Assembly: GCA_937983015.1 (NCBI GenBank)
Contig: CALKAK010000006.1
Location: 1 to 33,981, forward strand
Direction of reading: 5' to 3'
DNA: 33,981 nt
Source of the DNA: an uncultured Bacillaceae bacterium
GTDB lineage: Bacteria; Bacillota; Bacilli; Bacillales; Caldibacillaceae
The notes under the pieces are model-generated. The model was not told the DNA's origin. It saw only the letters and a program-made list of their open reading frames with translations, and did not search any database. Made by a program: the position numbers and the translations under genes. This document shows positions 1-7,359 of the stretch, piece by piece; within the stretch, counting starts at the first letter, position 1, and every line of letters begins with the position of its first letter.

Positions 1-61
1 CGTTGTGGCAATTTATATACTTTTTATCCTGTTCAAAATCAAAAAAAGGGAAATGAGTTAA
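1..61 (+). CDS. C-terminal end of an upstream membrane protein (partial)
   Basis: Frame 2 is open from the window edge to a TAA at 59-61. It encodes a short tail with a hydrophobic run (VVAIYILFILF) followed by basic residues (KIKKREMS). That pattern fits the last transmembrane helix and cytoplasmic end of a membrane protein. About 20 codons are visible, so no family can be assigned. It stops just before the sigma-W promoter of the next operon, which suggests it belongs to a different transcription unit. It could also be a chance open frame. Confidence 0.4.
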   Translation, partial: VVAIYILFILFKIKKREMS

Positions 62-77
62 AATCTAGTAAAAACAT

Positions 78-103
78 TGAAACTTTTTCAAGAAAATATC
101 GTA
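78..103 (+). promoter_or_regulatory. Sigma-W promoter of yknWXYZ
   Basis: The -35 element TGAAAC (78-83) and the -10 element CGTA (100-103) are separated by exactly 16 bases. This matches the extracytoplasmic sigma-W consensus TGAAAC-N16-CGTA without a mismatch. It lies about 75 bases before the yknW start. In B. subtilis the yknWXYZ operon belongs to the sigma-W cell-envelope stress regulon, so promoter and gene content support each other. Confidence 0.87.
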
Positions 104-176
104 ATAAAAACTGCAAACGGTAAATATGAATCTATCAATTTACTAAATTTTAAACAAAATGAAAGGGGTATTTTCT

Positions 177-896
177 ATGAATAACGGTGAATTACAAATT
201 AATCAAACGAAACCTGAAAAACCTTCTCTTTGGGCAATTCTCTGGAAACCGGTCGAAACCTTTGAACGGATTCGGGAAAATCCCCGAATTTTCGGTGCAC
301 TCGTTATGGTCACACTTCTTTTTGTGATCGGTGCTGCTTTAAACGCCTTATCCGTTACGCCTGAACAAATTGCAAATGAGTTGGGTCAAGAATTTCTATT
401 AGATTTACAAGGAGACTTAACCGGAAATGAACTGATGACAGGTTCAATTTTAAGTGGCATTATTGTTGTGACCGCCGTTTTTTCTTACCTTTTTACACCA
501 GTCCTTTCCATTTTAATCAGTTCAGCCATTTTGTTATTGATCGCTAAAATCGTCCGCTCAGAAGTGAGTTTTAAACAACTGTTTTCGATGAACACGTATA
601 TGTTCTTACTAACGGGACTTTCTGCATTAATCAATGGTCTAGCTGCCTTTTTGTTAAAATCACCAAACGTGTTTGTTACCAATCTTGGTTCTATCATCCC
701 ATCTGAAGGAGCATTAAATGGCTTGCTCAAAAATCTTGATCTTTTTAATATCTGGGGGGTCATCCTCACGGCTCTCGGTTTGAATATTGTCGCTTCGTTC
801 TCAAAAAAATTGAGCTGGAGCATCTCCATCATTTTCTTTATAATCGGTGTCATTTTCAGTATGATCGGTGCGGCAATTGATGCGGCTATCCTTTAA
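177..896 (+). CDS. yknW: YknW-like Yip1-family membrane protein
   Basis: This 239-residue integral membrane protein is the first gene of a four-gene operon. After a soluble N-terminal stretch (about 30 residues) it has about five hydrophobic segments, as in Yip1-domain proteins. In B. subtilis YknW works with the YknXYZ ABC transporter, which protects against the toxin SdpC, and is thought to aid assembly of the complex. The start is set at the ATG at 177, because AAAGGGG lies seven to eight bases upstream. An in-frame ATG at 159 lies before that Shine-Dalgarno sequence and has none of its own. The assignment rests on Yip1-like topology plus the three partner genes that follow. The gap to yknX is 15 bases. 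Confidence 0.85.
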   Translation: MNNGELQINQTKPEKPSLWAILWKPVETFERIRENPRIFGALVMVTLLFVIGAALNALSVTPEQIANELGQEFLLDLQGDLTGNELMTGSILSGIIVVTAVFSYLFTPVLSILISSAILLLIAKIVRSEVSFKQLFSMNTYMFLLTGLSALINGLAAFLLKSPNVFVTNLGSIIPSEGALNGLLKNLDLFNIWGVILTALGLNIVASFSKKLSWSISIIFFIIGVIFSMIGAAIDAAIL

Positions 897-911
897 TCAA
901 GGAGTGTCGAT

Positions 912-2030
912 ATGAAGAAGAAAAAAATCTGGATCGCCGCCGGCATCATTACTGTGATTGCCGGCCTCTTTGCGATAAATTTTTTCGTCCATGCCAAAGA
1001 CAAAACATATACTGTTGAGATTACCTCTCTCCAGCAAGAAACGATGAGTGAAACTGTCATTACCCAGGGAACGTTGAAATTATCTGAGGAACAGGTCATA
1101 TATTTCGAACCGGAAAAAGGAAAAATCGCGGAAATTCTTGCCGCAGAAGGCGATGAAGTAGAGGCTGGGATGGAACTTATTCGCTATATGAATGAACAAT
1201 TGCTCCTTGAACAAAAACAAAATGAACTTTCCCAGCAAATGACCCGTTTACAAATTGAAAATATTAAGAAACAGCATAAAAAAATCGATGACCTTTTAAA
1301 GGAACTTAAAGATGACGAGGCCTTGCAAGAACAACATGACCAGATCAGCCTGCAAGAAAAACAACTAAATTTGGAATTGGAACAGCTTCAATTGCAAAAA
1401 GAACTGATCGATCAACAAATAAATAACCTCACAATCACAAGTGAGATTGATGGAAAGGTCATTGAAGTCAATGATACCGGCGGGACCGCCCAACACGGTG
1501 AATTCGCCCGTCCGCTCATGCGCATCGGTACGGTCAATCGTTTTCTCGTGGAAGGCACCGTTTCCGAATACGATGTATTAAAACTTGCAGTCGGACAGAA
1601 AGTAACACTTAGCGCCGATACGGTCCCCGGGCAAACATGGCAAGGTGAAGTAAAAAGAATTTCCTATCTTCCTACAGAAACCGATTATAGTAGTGATTTT
1701 ACCGGTAACGCCGGCACCGTCCAGTATACGGTCACCGTCGAGGTGCTAGATCAAAATTTGAAATTGCAGCCCGGTTTTAACATGATCATGGAAATTTTGA
1801 CCGCAGAATATCTCGCTAGTACTTTGCCAATCGATTGCGTGATTCAAGAAGGAGATATACATTACGTCTACACCGTCAATGAGCAAGGTATTGCCGAAAA
1901 AAAAGAGGTTGAAGTTGGAACAGCTTCATTCGAAACGATCGAGATTAAAAGTGGACTGGAAAATCACGAGAAGGTGATCATTTCACCACCTGATGGACTT
2001 CGCGAAGGAATGGAAGTGATCGTTCAATGA
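912..2030 (+). CDS. yknX: YknX-like HlyD/MacA-type adaptor subunit of an ABC transporter
   Basis: This 372-residue protein has an N-terminal signal anchor (residues 6-26, hydrophobic after KKKK). A first half of a barrel-sandwich (lipoyl-like) domain follows at about 60-95. A long Gln/Glu/Leu-rich coiled-coil hairpin spans about 98-178, and the returning barrel-sandwich half (TSEIDGKV) starts near 180. Beta-barrel and membrane-proximal domains complete it. This is the layout of membrane-fusion proteins such as MacA, here in a Gram-positive cell where it sits outside the membrane and links to the permease. Its last four bases overlap the ATG of the ATPase gene (ATGA), indicating translational coupling. 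B. subtilis YknX has a similar length. Confidence 0.9.
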   Translation: MKKKKIWIAAGIITVIAGLFAINFFVHAKDKTYTVEITSLQQETMSETVITQGTLKLSEEQVIYFEPEKGKIAEILAAEGDEVEAGMELIRYMNEQLLLEQKQNELSQQMTRLQIENIKKQHKKIDDLLKELKDDEALQEQHDQISLQEKQLNLELEQLQLQKELIDQQINNLTITSEIDGKVIEVNDTGGTAQHGEFARPLMRIGTVNRFLVEGTVSEYDVLKLAVGQKVTLSADTVPGQTWQGEVKRISYLPTETDYSSDFTGNAGTVQYTVTVEVLDQNLKLQPGFNMIMEILTAEYLASTLPIDCVIQEGDIHYVYTVNEQGIAEKKEVEVGTASFETIEIKSGLENHEKVIISPPDGLREGMEVIVQ

Positions 2031-2728
2031 TCGAGCTGGAAGCCATCACGAAAACATTTACGAACGGCCCGGAAAAAGTGGATGTATTAAAAAATATCCA
2101 TCTTACCATAGAAGAGGGAGAATTTATCGCGATCATGGGACCGTCAGGCTCGGGGAAATCAACACTCATGAATATTATCGGCTTTCTGGATCGACCATCG
2201 TCAGGTCGCTATTTCTTAAACGGTAAAGAAATGAAAAATATGACCGATCAAGAACTGGCCCGGATTCGTAACCGGACGATCGGTTTCGTCTTCCAGCAAT
2301 TTCACCTGCTTCCGCGGTTAACCGCACTAAAAAATGTCGAACTCCCTCTTATTTATGCCGGGGTGAAAAAACGGGAGCGACTGGAACGTGCCAAGGAAGC
2401 CCTGGAAAAAGTAGGACTCGCAGAGCGGATTGATTATCTACCTAACAAACTTTCCGGCGGACAAAAACAGCGCGTCGCCATCGCCCGGGCCATCGTCAAT
2501 CATCCGCAAATCATTTTAGCGGATGAGCCGACCGGGGCACTCGATTCAAAAACGAGCGCACAAATCATGGAACTTTTCACGAAGCTTAATCGGGAAGAAG
2601 GAACGACTATAGTGGTTGTCACCCACGAGCGCGGTGTTGCCGCCTATGCCGATCGTATCGTTTACGTCAAAGATGGAAAGATCACGCAAGATGGGAGCGA
2701 ATCGACTCCTGGAGGAGGGATCAAATGA
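2027..2728 (+). CDS. yknY: YknY-like ABC transporter ATP-binding protein
   Basis: This is a 233-residue ATPase of the MacB/LolD type. The Walker A motif GPSGSGKST is near residue 40, the Q-loop is in FVFQQFHLLPRL, the ABC signature LSGGQKQR is near 142, and Walker B is IILADEPTG near 165. The switch histidine follows in VVTHE. The short length and the single nucleotide-binding domain fit a subunit that pairs with a separate FtsX-like permease as a dimer. It overlaps both neighbours by ATGA (2027-2030 and 2725-2728). It drives mechanotransmission or export by the YknXYZ complex, and resistance to SdpC-like toxins is the known role in B. subtilis. Confidence 0.93.
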   Translation: MIELEAITKTFTNGPEKVDVLKNIHLTIEEGEFIAIMGPSGSGKSTLMNIIGFLDRPSSGRYFLNGKEMKNMTDQELARIRNRTIGFVFQQFHLLPRLTALKNVELPLIYAGVKKRERLERAKEALEKVGLAERIDYLPNKLSGGQKQRVAIARAIVNHPQIILADEPTGALDSKTSAQIMELFTKLNREEGTTIVVVTHERGVAAYADRIVYVKDGKITQDGSESTPGGGIK

Positions 2729-3918
2729 GCATCCTCGAAAATATTAAAATCGCCCTGTCCTCCATTATGGTTCATAAAATGCGTTCTTTTTTAACGATGC
2801 TTGGAATCATCATCGGTATCAGTTCCGTTATTTTCATCGTGGCCCTCGGTCAGGGAGGTACCGAACAGCTGAAATCGCTCTTCGTCGGTCCGGGCAACAC
2901 GATTTCCCTTACCTATCTGCCATCCGAAGAAGAGATCCAGAAAAATCCGGAATTGTTATGGAGTCCTTTTACCGAAGAGGATATTCGGGCCATCGAGTCG
3001 ATTCCCGAAGTTTTACAGGTGGTGGCTTCCAATGAGTATTTCGGTACTCTTCGCTACCGGGAAAAGCAGGAAGATGTATATATTGCCGGTATAAACCAGG
3101 CTTATATTGAAGTTAACGAGCTGAACGTTGCAAGCGGTCGGAACCTCTTGTCATCCGATTTTCTCGGCGCCCGGCGTACCGCCGTGATCAATGCAGCCAG
3201 TGCCGAAGAATTTTTCGGCGACAAAAACCCGCTCGGGGAAATCATCTATCTCGATTCCCAACCATTTGAAGTTGTCGGTGTTCTCGAGAAACCGGAAGGC
3301 TTATTTGCCGCATTCGATACGTTTACGGTATATATCCCCTGGGAGACCTTACGGGCGATCACCGGTGATCGGAATATCAGCACGATTACCATCCAGGCTA
3401 AAAATACAGAAGACCTGCAAACAGCCGGTGAAAAAGCCGCTCGCCTTTTAAATCAGATTCACGGGACAGATGAGGCCTATCAGGTTTTAAATATGGAACA
3501 GATCGCTGAAGGCCTCGGGCAGATAACAGGCATCATGACTATGATTATCGGCAGCATCGCCGGCATCTCACTTCTTGTCGGTGGCATTGGTGTTATGAAC
3601 ATCATGCTTGTTTCAGTCACCGAGCGCACCCGGGAAATCGGTATTCGCATGGCTCTGGGGGCGACGCGGGGACAGATTTTATTGCAATTTTTAATCGAAT
3701 CGATCACGCTGACCTTAATCGGCGGGATCATCGGCATCATCCTCGGGATGATCGGGGCTACGATCGTCTCCGCGTTCATCGGTTTTTCTCTCACCGTTTC
3801 GCTACCGGTTATTTTGATCGGCGTTGGTTTTTCCATGTTAATCGGTATTGTTTTCGGAATCTTACCGGCAAATAAAGCCTCGAATCTTGATCCGATCGAA
3901 TCTTTACGGTATGAGTAA
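2725..3918 (+). CDS. yknZ: YknZ-like FtsX/MacB-type ABC permease
   Basis: This 397-residue permease has a first transmembrane helix at about residues 18-42 (MRSFLTMLGIIIGISSVIF). A large extracytoplasmic MacB-type periplasmic core domain follows (about 45-240). The C-terminal FtsX domain carries three helices, near 272-296, 322-350 and 358-382. The loop VSVTERTREIGIRMALGATRGQI is the conserved cytoplasmic coupling segment of FtsX-family permeases that contacts the ATPase. This is the usual length for the family and for B. subtilis YknZ. It is the last gene of the sigma-W operon and is followed 5 bases later by a strong terminator. Confidence 0.93.
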   Translation: MSILENIKIALSSIMVHKMRSFLTMLGIIIGISSVIFIVALGQGGTEQLKSLFVGPGNTISLTYLPSEEEIQKNPELLWSPFTEEDIRAIESIPEVLQVVASNEYFGTLRYREKQEDVYIAGINQAYIEVNELNVASGRNLLSSDFLGARRTAVINAASAEEFFGDKNPLGEIIYLDSQPFEVVGVLEKPEGLFAAFDTFTVYIPWETLRAITGDRNISTITIQAKNTEDLQTAGEKAARLLNQIHGTDEAYQVLNMEQIAEGLGQITGIMTMIIGSIAGISLLVGGIGVMNIMLVSVTERTREIGIRMALGATRGQILLQFLIESITLTLIGGIIGIILGMIGATIVSAFIGFSLTVSLPVILIGVGFSMLIGIVFGILPANKASNLDPIESLRYE

Positions 3919-3923
3919 AGCAA

Positions 3924-3959
3924 AAAAATCCGCTCCTTGTGTTACGGGAGCGGATTTTT
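3924..3959 (+). terminator. Rho-independent terminator of yknWXYZ
   Basis: An inverted repeat of 13 base pairs (3924-3936 with 3947-3959, GC core TCCGCTCC/GGAGCGGA) has a 10-base loop and ends in a run of five T. It starts 5 bases after the yknZ stop codon. Confidence 0.9.
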
Positions 3960-3988
3960 GTTTCATTTGCTTTCTATCCTTTCCTGTA

Positions 3989-4017
3989 AAAGAAAAGCGG
4001 CTGCCCTCTGGCAGCCG
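3989..4017 (-). terminator. Rho-independent terminator of tRNA-Ser
   Basis: Read on the minus strand, CGGCTGCC-AGAG-GGCAGCCG forms a perfect 8 bp GC-rich stem followed by CTTTTCTTTT. It sits 20 bases beyond the 3' end of the tRNA gene. Confidence 0.87.
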
Positions 4018-4036
4018 TTTAGAAATGGTTTTTGTA

Positions 4037-4125
4037 CGGAGAAGGTGGGATTCGAACCCACGCGACGGTTGCCCGTCCTAACGCATTTCGAGTGCGTCCC
4101 CTTACAACCACTTGGGTACTTCTCC
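4037..4125 (-). tRNA. tRNA-Ser (anticodon CGA)
   Basis: The minus strand folds as an 89-base class II tRNA. The 7 bp acceptor stem is GGAGAAG/CTTCTCC with a G discriminator base, as expected for serine tRNAs. The anticodon arm is ACGCA-CTCGAAA-TGCGT with anticodon CGA, reading UCG. A long variable arm (GGACGGGCAACCGTC region) and a T arm with GGTTCGAATCC complete it. The 3' CCA is not encoded. It is a single tRNA transcribed between the yolD-like gene and the converging ykn operon, with its own promoter (4157-4185) and terminator. Confidence 0.96.
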
Positions 4126-4156
4126 AAAAACAAGCCTTTTTTACAAGTCACAAATT

Positions 4157-4185
4157 ATTATACACAATTTTCCCCCCTTTGTCAT
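4157..4185 (-). promoter_or_regulatory. Sigma-A promoter of tRNA-Ser
   Basis: On the minus strand, -35 ATGACA (4180-4185) and -10 TATAAT (4157-4162) are separated by 17 bases. This is one mismatch from the housekeeping consensus. It lies 31 bases before the mature tRNA 5' end. Confidence 0.75.
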
Positions 4186-4225
4186 CTTTTTTTTGTAATT
4201 TATTTCTGCTGATGACGAAAAAATT

Positions 4226-4555
4226 TCACAGGATCTCGATCTCTTCGATGGAACGAACGGGGACCCCCTCAAGTTTCCCGTCTTCGGTACGAATGCTTAG
4301 CACCCGTTCTATCGGTTCAATCTTTTCAATCGTACCGCTGATTGTACGGATACGCTGCTTTTGGAAGAAACGGATCATCACCTGTTTCCTTGCCGCAAAA
4401 GCCGTTTGGACGATTTGGTCAAGTTCTTCCAGGCGTTGTTCGTCCAGTTCCGCCTTCTCAGCCCACTCATCCTCCCGTGCCCATTCTCTCAATATCTTCA
4501 CATGTTCCGGTAACATCAATGATGTCCATTTAATCCGTCCACGATCACGGATCAT
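4226..4555 (-). CDS. YolD-like protein
   Basis: This 109-residue soluble protein starts with MIRDRGRIKWTSLMLPEHVKIL, the typical opening of the YolD-like family. A Glu-rich helical middle and a small C-terminal beta domain (TISGTIEKIEPIERVLSIRTEDG) follow. YolD-like genes are commonly found beside UvrX/YqjW Y-family polymerases in Bacillus (B. subtilis yolD-uvrX and yqjX-yqjW). Here it lies 76 bases downstream of the polymerase in the same direction, with a good ribosome-binding site (GGAGAGG) before the ATG. The molecular role of the family is not known; a helper function in translesion synthesis is inferred from context only. Confidence 0.88.
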   Translation of the reverse strand: MIRDRGRIKWTSLMLPEHVKILREWAREDEWAEKAELDEQRLEELDQIVQTAFAARKQVMIRFFQKQRIRTISGTIEKIEPIERVLSIRTEDGKLEGVPVRSIEEIEIL

Positions 4556-4631
4556 GTTCGTCTTCCTCTCCTTGTTGTTTCCTTAAACATCCCTGTGAAA
4601 ACAATCGATATTCTTCAACGCTGCGCAAACG

Positions 4632-5891
4632 TCACGCTTTATGTCCGCCGATCAATTGGACCCTGCACCGCGCCGTTCCTCCGTTCGTATACGATACGGC
4701 TCGCAATAACGAGCCTGAACCATAGCGCCGCCTGATCCGGTCCACCGCATAACCTAGTTCCCGGCGCCGCCAGCGCTGAGGTTCAAATAAACTTAACTGC
4801 AACATATTATCCGGTTCCACATTGGACAGGCGTACGGCGATCTGCCGTACGGTTCGGCCTTCATAAAACTCTTCGAATAACTCCAGGCAAACCCGGTAAA
4901 TGTCCATCGTGATATTGGTAGCCTCCTCCATCGTCCGTGCCCGACTGAAACCACCGCCGCCTTCATCATGGCTGTAACCGATACTAAGAGAGACGGTCCG
5001 ACCGCGATGGCGGCGATTCCGGGCGCGGCGGGCGACTTCTTCACACATTTCCAAAATGACGTGCTTAATTTCTGTTTTGTCTTTATAATCCCTGAGTAAA
5101 ATTTGACTTTTTCCATAACTAATCTGCCCTTCGATGATCGGCGAACCAATCTCGGATAGATCCACCCCCCACGCATGATAATACAGCTGCGTGCCGATAA
5201 TCCCGAAATGTTTTTCCAGTACGGTTAAATCATAATGGGCGAGCTGGCCAACGGAAAAAATCCCTAAATTATTCAGACGTCTTTCCAGCCGTTTTCCAAT
5301 CCCCCACATTTCGCTTAACGGGGATACCGGCCATAATTTTTCGGGGATATCTTCATAACGCCAGCGAGCGATTCCTGTCTTTTTCGCCTCTAAATCAAGA
5401 GCCAGTTTCGCCATCAACATGTTCGGACCGATACCGATAGCACACGGCAGCTGGAATTCCCGCATCAAGTCATCCTGAATTTTTCGGGCAATCTCCCCGG
5501 CATCCCCCCACAGTTTTAATGCCCCGTCTACTTTAACAAAACTTTCGTCCACGCTATACACATGGATCGCTTCTTTCGGAACATACCGTTCCAAAAGCCG
5601 GGTAATCTCCGTGGATACCCGTAAATAAGTAGCCATTTTCGGTTCAGCGATAATAATACGGGGATCATCCGGTACCTCGTATAATCGGGAACCGGTTTTT
5701 ATTCCGAATTCTTTTTTCATCTTCGGGGAGGCTGCCAGGACGACACTGCCTTCCCGCTCCCTATCCCCCACGACGACCAAATAACAGTCGAGCGGGTCAA
5801 GGCCACGCATCACAGCGGAACAGCTGGCATAAAAGCTTTTAATATCGATACATAATATATGTTGATGGGGTAAGCGACTGTAATCGATCAC
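4632..5891 (-). CDS. uvrX: UvrX/YqjW-type Y-family DNA polymerase
   Basis: This is an error-prone translesion polymerase of the UmuC/UvrX branch, about 419 residues. The first catalytic acidic motif is ILCIDIKSFYAS near residue 12 and the second is YSVDESFVKVDG. A helix-hairpin-helix (MWGIGKRLERRLNNLGI) and a little-finger domain follow. A beta-clamp binding motif, QLSLF, lies near residue 375. The start is taken as the GTG at 5891 with GGAAGTGAG six bases upstream; that protein begins MIDYSRLPHQ. The frame stays open to a TTG at 5915 that lacks a convincing ribosome-binding site. The promoter contains a LexA box, so SOS induction is expected. It is likely cotranscribed with the downstream YolD-like gene. 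Confidence 0.92.
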   Translation of the reverse strand: MIDYSRLPHQHILCIDIKSFYASCSAVMRGLDPLDCYLVVVGDREREGSVVLAASPKMKKEFGIKTGSRLYEVPDDPRIIIAEPKMATYLRVSTEITRLLERYVPKEAIHVYSVDESFVKVDGALKLWGDAGEIARKIQDDLMREFQLPCAIGIGPNMLMAKLALDLEAKKTGIARWRYEDIPEKLWPVSPLSEMWGIGKRLERRLNNLGIFSVGQLAHYDLTVLEKHFGIIGTQLYYHAWGVDLSEIGSPIIEGQISYGKSQILLRDYKDKTEIKHVILEMCEEVARRARNRRHRGRTVSLSIGYSHDEGGGGFSRARTMEEATNITMDIYRVCLELFEEFYEGRTVRQIAVRLSNVEPDNMLQLSLFEPQRWRRRELGYAVDRIRRRYGSGSLLRAVSYTNGGTARCRVQLIGGHKA

Positions 5892-5938
5892 TTCACGCTC
5901 ACTTCCTGCAAACAAACGTTCGGTTCTCCCGTTCCTTT

Positions 5939-5967
5939 ATTTTACCCGAATGTATGTTCGTTTTCAA
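5939..5967 (-). promoter_or_regulatory. Sigma-A promoter of the uvrX-yolD unit
   Basis: On the minus strand, -35 TTGAAA (5962-5967) and -10 TAAAAT (5939-5944) are separated by 17 bases. Each element has one mismatch to consensus. The spacer is almost filled by the LexA box at 5947-5960. Confidence 0.8.
5947..5960 (-). promoter_or_regulatory. LexA (DinR) operator of uvrX
   Basis: The minus strand reads CGAACATACATTCG. This matches the Bacillus SOS box CGAACRNRYGTTCG at all but one defined position (A for G at position 10). It lies inside the spacer between -35 and -10, where bound LexA would block RNA polymerase. Damage-inducible control of the polymerase follows from this. Confidence 0.87.
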
Positions 5968-6021
5968 TGGCAAAAATTCCCTGCTCCTACCATATAGAAA
6001 AACCATTCCCTTCATAGGCAT

Positions 6022-6046
6022 AAAAAATCCCCGACGAATTGCCGGG
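6022..6046 (-). terminator. Terminator downstream of the YfjL-like gene
   Basis: On the minus strand, CCCGGC-AATTC-GTCGGG forms a 6 bp stem (one G-T pair) followed by GATTTTTT. It lies 20 bases after the stop of the YfjL-like gene and ends the three-gene sigma factor unit. Confidence 0.7.
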
Positions 6047-6065
6047 AAAGGAATGGGTGTGTATA

Positions 6066-6821
6066 TCAGTTGGCGAAATGAACGTGAATGGAGCCGGTAG
6101 CATCGCCTTCTTTTGCCTCTTCAAGCAAAGCGAGTAAAGCGCCACTTGCAATATGCTCCGGAGTGACACCGGTAACCGAAATGACCGGACCTTCGCCATC
6201 ATAATAAAAGCTGTATTCAATAAAATGGTAATCATGTTTCTGAAAAACATGATAAACGGTCGTTAACAAGTCAGCTACCTCTTCCAGAGAAGGCTCGGAA
6301 AGATCGCCAGAGATTATTACCCGGGCGGGAACTGGAAGCGTCCGGTCAAACTCCATATCCAGTTTTAAATATTGTTTTCCAGTCGTGTATATCTCATCCG
6401 TATACATGACATGTATTTCATAATCTGGATTTCCCAACTCTTTGGCAAGAATTTCTTCAGCTAGACGAGAATATTCTCTTTCCAGGCGAAAAATCGTATT
6501 TTGTTTGTCCGTAACGAAAAAATCATAATCATCCTGGATAGGCTCCCCTTTGCGATAATATACAAAAAATTTCGTATCCGGACTCGTTTTGGATTCCACG
6601 AACACACTGTAAGAACCATCTTTAAAATTATAGTTCACATCATGTACTTGCAAATCATCCAGATGAGCATACTTTTCTGCGATATAGCGATTCATGGCGC
6701 GTTCAGCGACCCAGGATGTCACGGGATTGCCGGTGAATGAAAACAAAATATAAAAAAGAACGCCGATGAGTGAAAAGGCCATAAGTCCTGCTAAAATTCT
6801 TAACAAAAGTTTCTTATTCAT
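6066..6821 (-). CDS. YfjL-like membrane-anchored protein of an ECF sigma module
   Basis: This 251-residue protein has one N-terminal transmembrane helix (about residues 5-28) and an extracytoplasmic body. Features such as GNPV, then YNFKDGSYSVFVES and DDYDFFVTDK, resemble the YfjL-like family of Bacillus proteins, whose function is unknown. The start is taken at the ATG at 6821 (MNKKLLLRIL), which overlaps the end of the anti-sigma gene (ATGAATAA). Upstream in-frame ATGs up to 6848 lie inside that gene. As the third gene after an ECF sigma factor and its anti-sigma factor, it may be a target or an accessory sensor. That is inference; no catalytic motif is visible. Confidence 0.72.
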   Translation of the reverse strand: MNKKLLLRILAGLMAFSLIGVLFYILFSFTGNPVTSWVAERAMNRYIAEKYAHLDDLQVHDVNYNFKDGSYSVFVESKTSPDTKFFVYYRKGEPIQDDYDFFVTDKQNTIFRLEREYSRLAEEILAKELGNPDYEIHVMYTDEIYTTGKQYLKLDMEFDRTLPVPARVIISGDLSEPSLEEVADLLTTVYHVFQKHDYHFIEYSFYYDGEGPVISVTGVTPEHIASGALLALLEEAKEGDATGSIHVHFAN

Positions 6822-7359
6822 CACCATTTCCATCCTTTCCGAAGGCAAATTGTAGCAACCAGAAAATCACGACACCGATGATGGCAAGGCCACTATAAAT
6901 GAAACCGAAAAACGAAGCGGCAATCCATATTTCCGGATAAAACCCTTCTGACATGATCGAAGTAATTATGTGATAGAGATAAACCAATAGAAAAATAACG
7001 GGCAAAACCCAAAACCATTTATTTTTCAGGGTGATGTAAGCCATGGCACCGAGCGCAGGCATGATGAGCAAGTTATAAAACATGCCGAAAGAATTGGTGA
7101 GGCCGACGCCGAGCGCTGTACCGGCAACGAGCACAAGGAGCTGCATATAATAGAGGCGCCGTTTAATCGATCGGATAACTTTTTCATCGCGGGGCTCGGG
7201 CAGGTCTTTCGTCATGGTTCCGGAGATATTTTGAAATTCCTCCCGGCAACGGGCACAAGTTTCCAGATGTTGAAAAACGAGTTGCTTACTTTCCGGGGAG
7301 GCCACATCGTCTATTACAAGAGGCATTAAATCGCGAATCACATGGCAGTGCACCTTCAT
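6814..7359 (-). CDS. Zinc-binding membrane anti-sigma factor (zf-HC2 type)
   Basis: This 181-residue protein begins with a zinc-containing anti-sigma domain. The pattern is Cys5 or His4, then HLETCARC (H-x3-C-x2-C) near residues 31-38. About four transmembrane helices follow, near 68-88, 91-111, 116-138 and 147-172. Anti-sigma factors of this class hold their ECF sigma factor at the membrane until a signal arrives. The start is the ATG at 7359, where AAGGAGGG lies six bases upstream. An in-frame ATG at 7365 directly abuts that ribosome-binding site. The sigma gene stop and this start share one base (TAATG), so translation is probably coupled. The inducing signal cannot be read from sequence. 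Confidence 0.85.
   Translation of the reverse strand: MKVHCHVIRDLMPLVIDDVASPESKQLVFQHLETCARCREEFQNISGTMTKDLPEPRDEKVIRSIKRRLYYMQLLVLVAGTALGVGLTNSFGMFYNLLIMPALGAMAYITLKNKWFWVLPVIFLLVYLYHIITSIMSEGFYPEIWIAASFFGFIYSGLAIIGVVIFWLLQFAFGKDGNGDE

Noticed and set aside
3480..3923. 147-codon minus-strand frame antisense to yknZ
   Set aside because: It is the complement of the FtsX transmembrane coding region, with no start signal.
4032..4586. Long plus-strand open frame across the tRNA and the yolD-like gene
   Set aside because: It runs antisense over a clear tRNA and a recognisable YolD-like gene, has no ribosome-binding site and matches no family.
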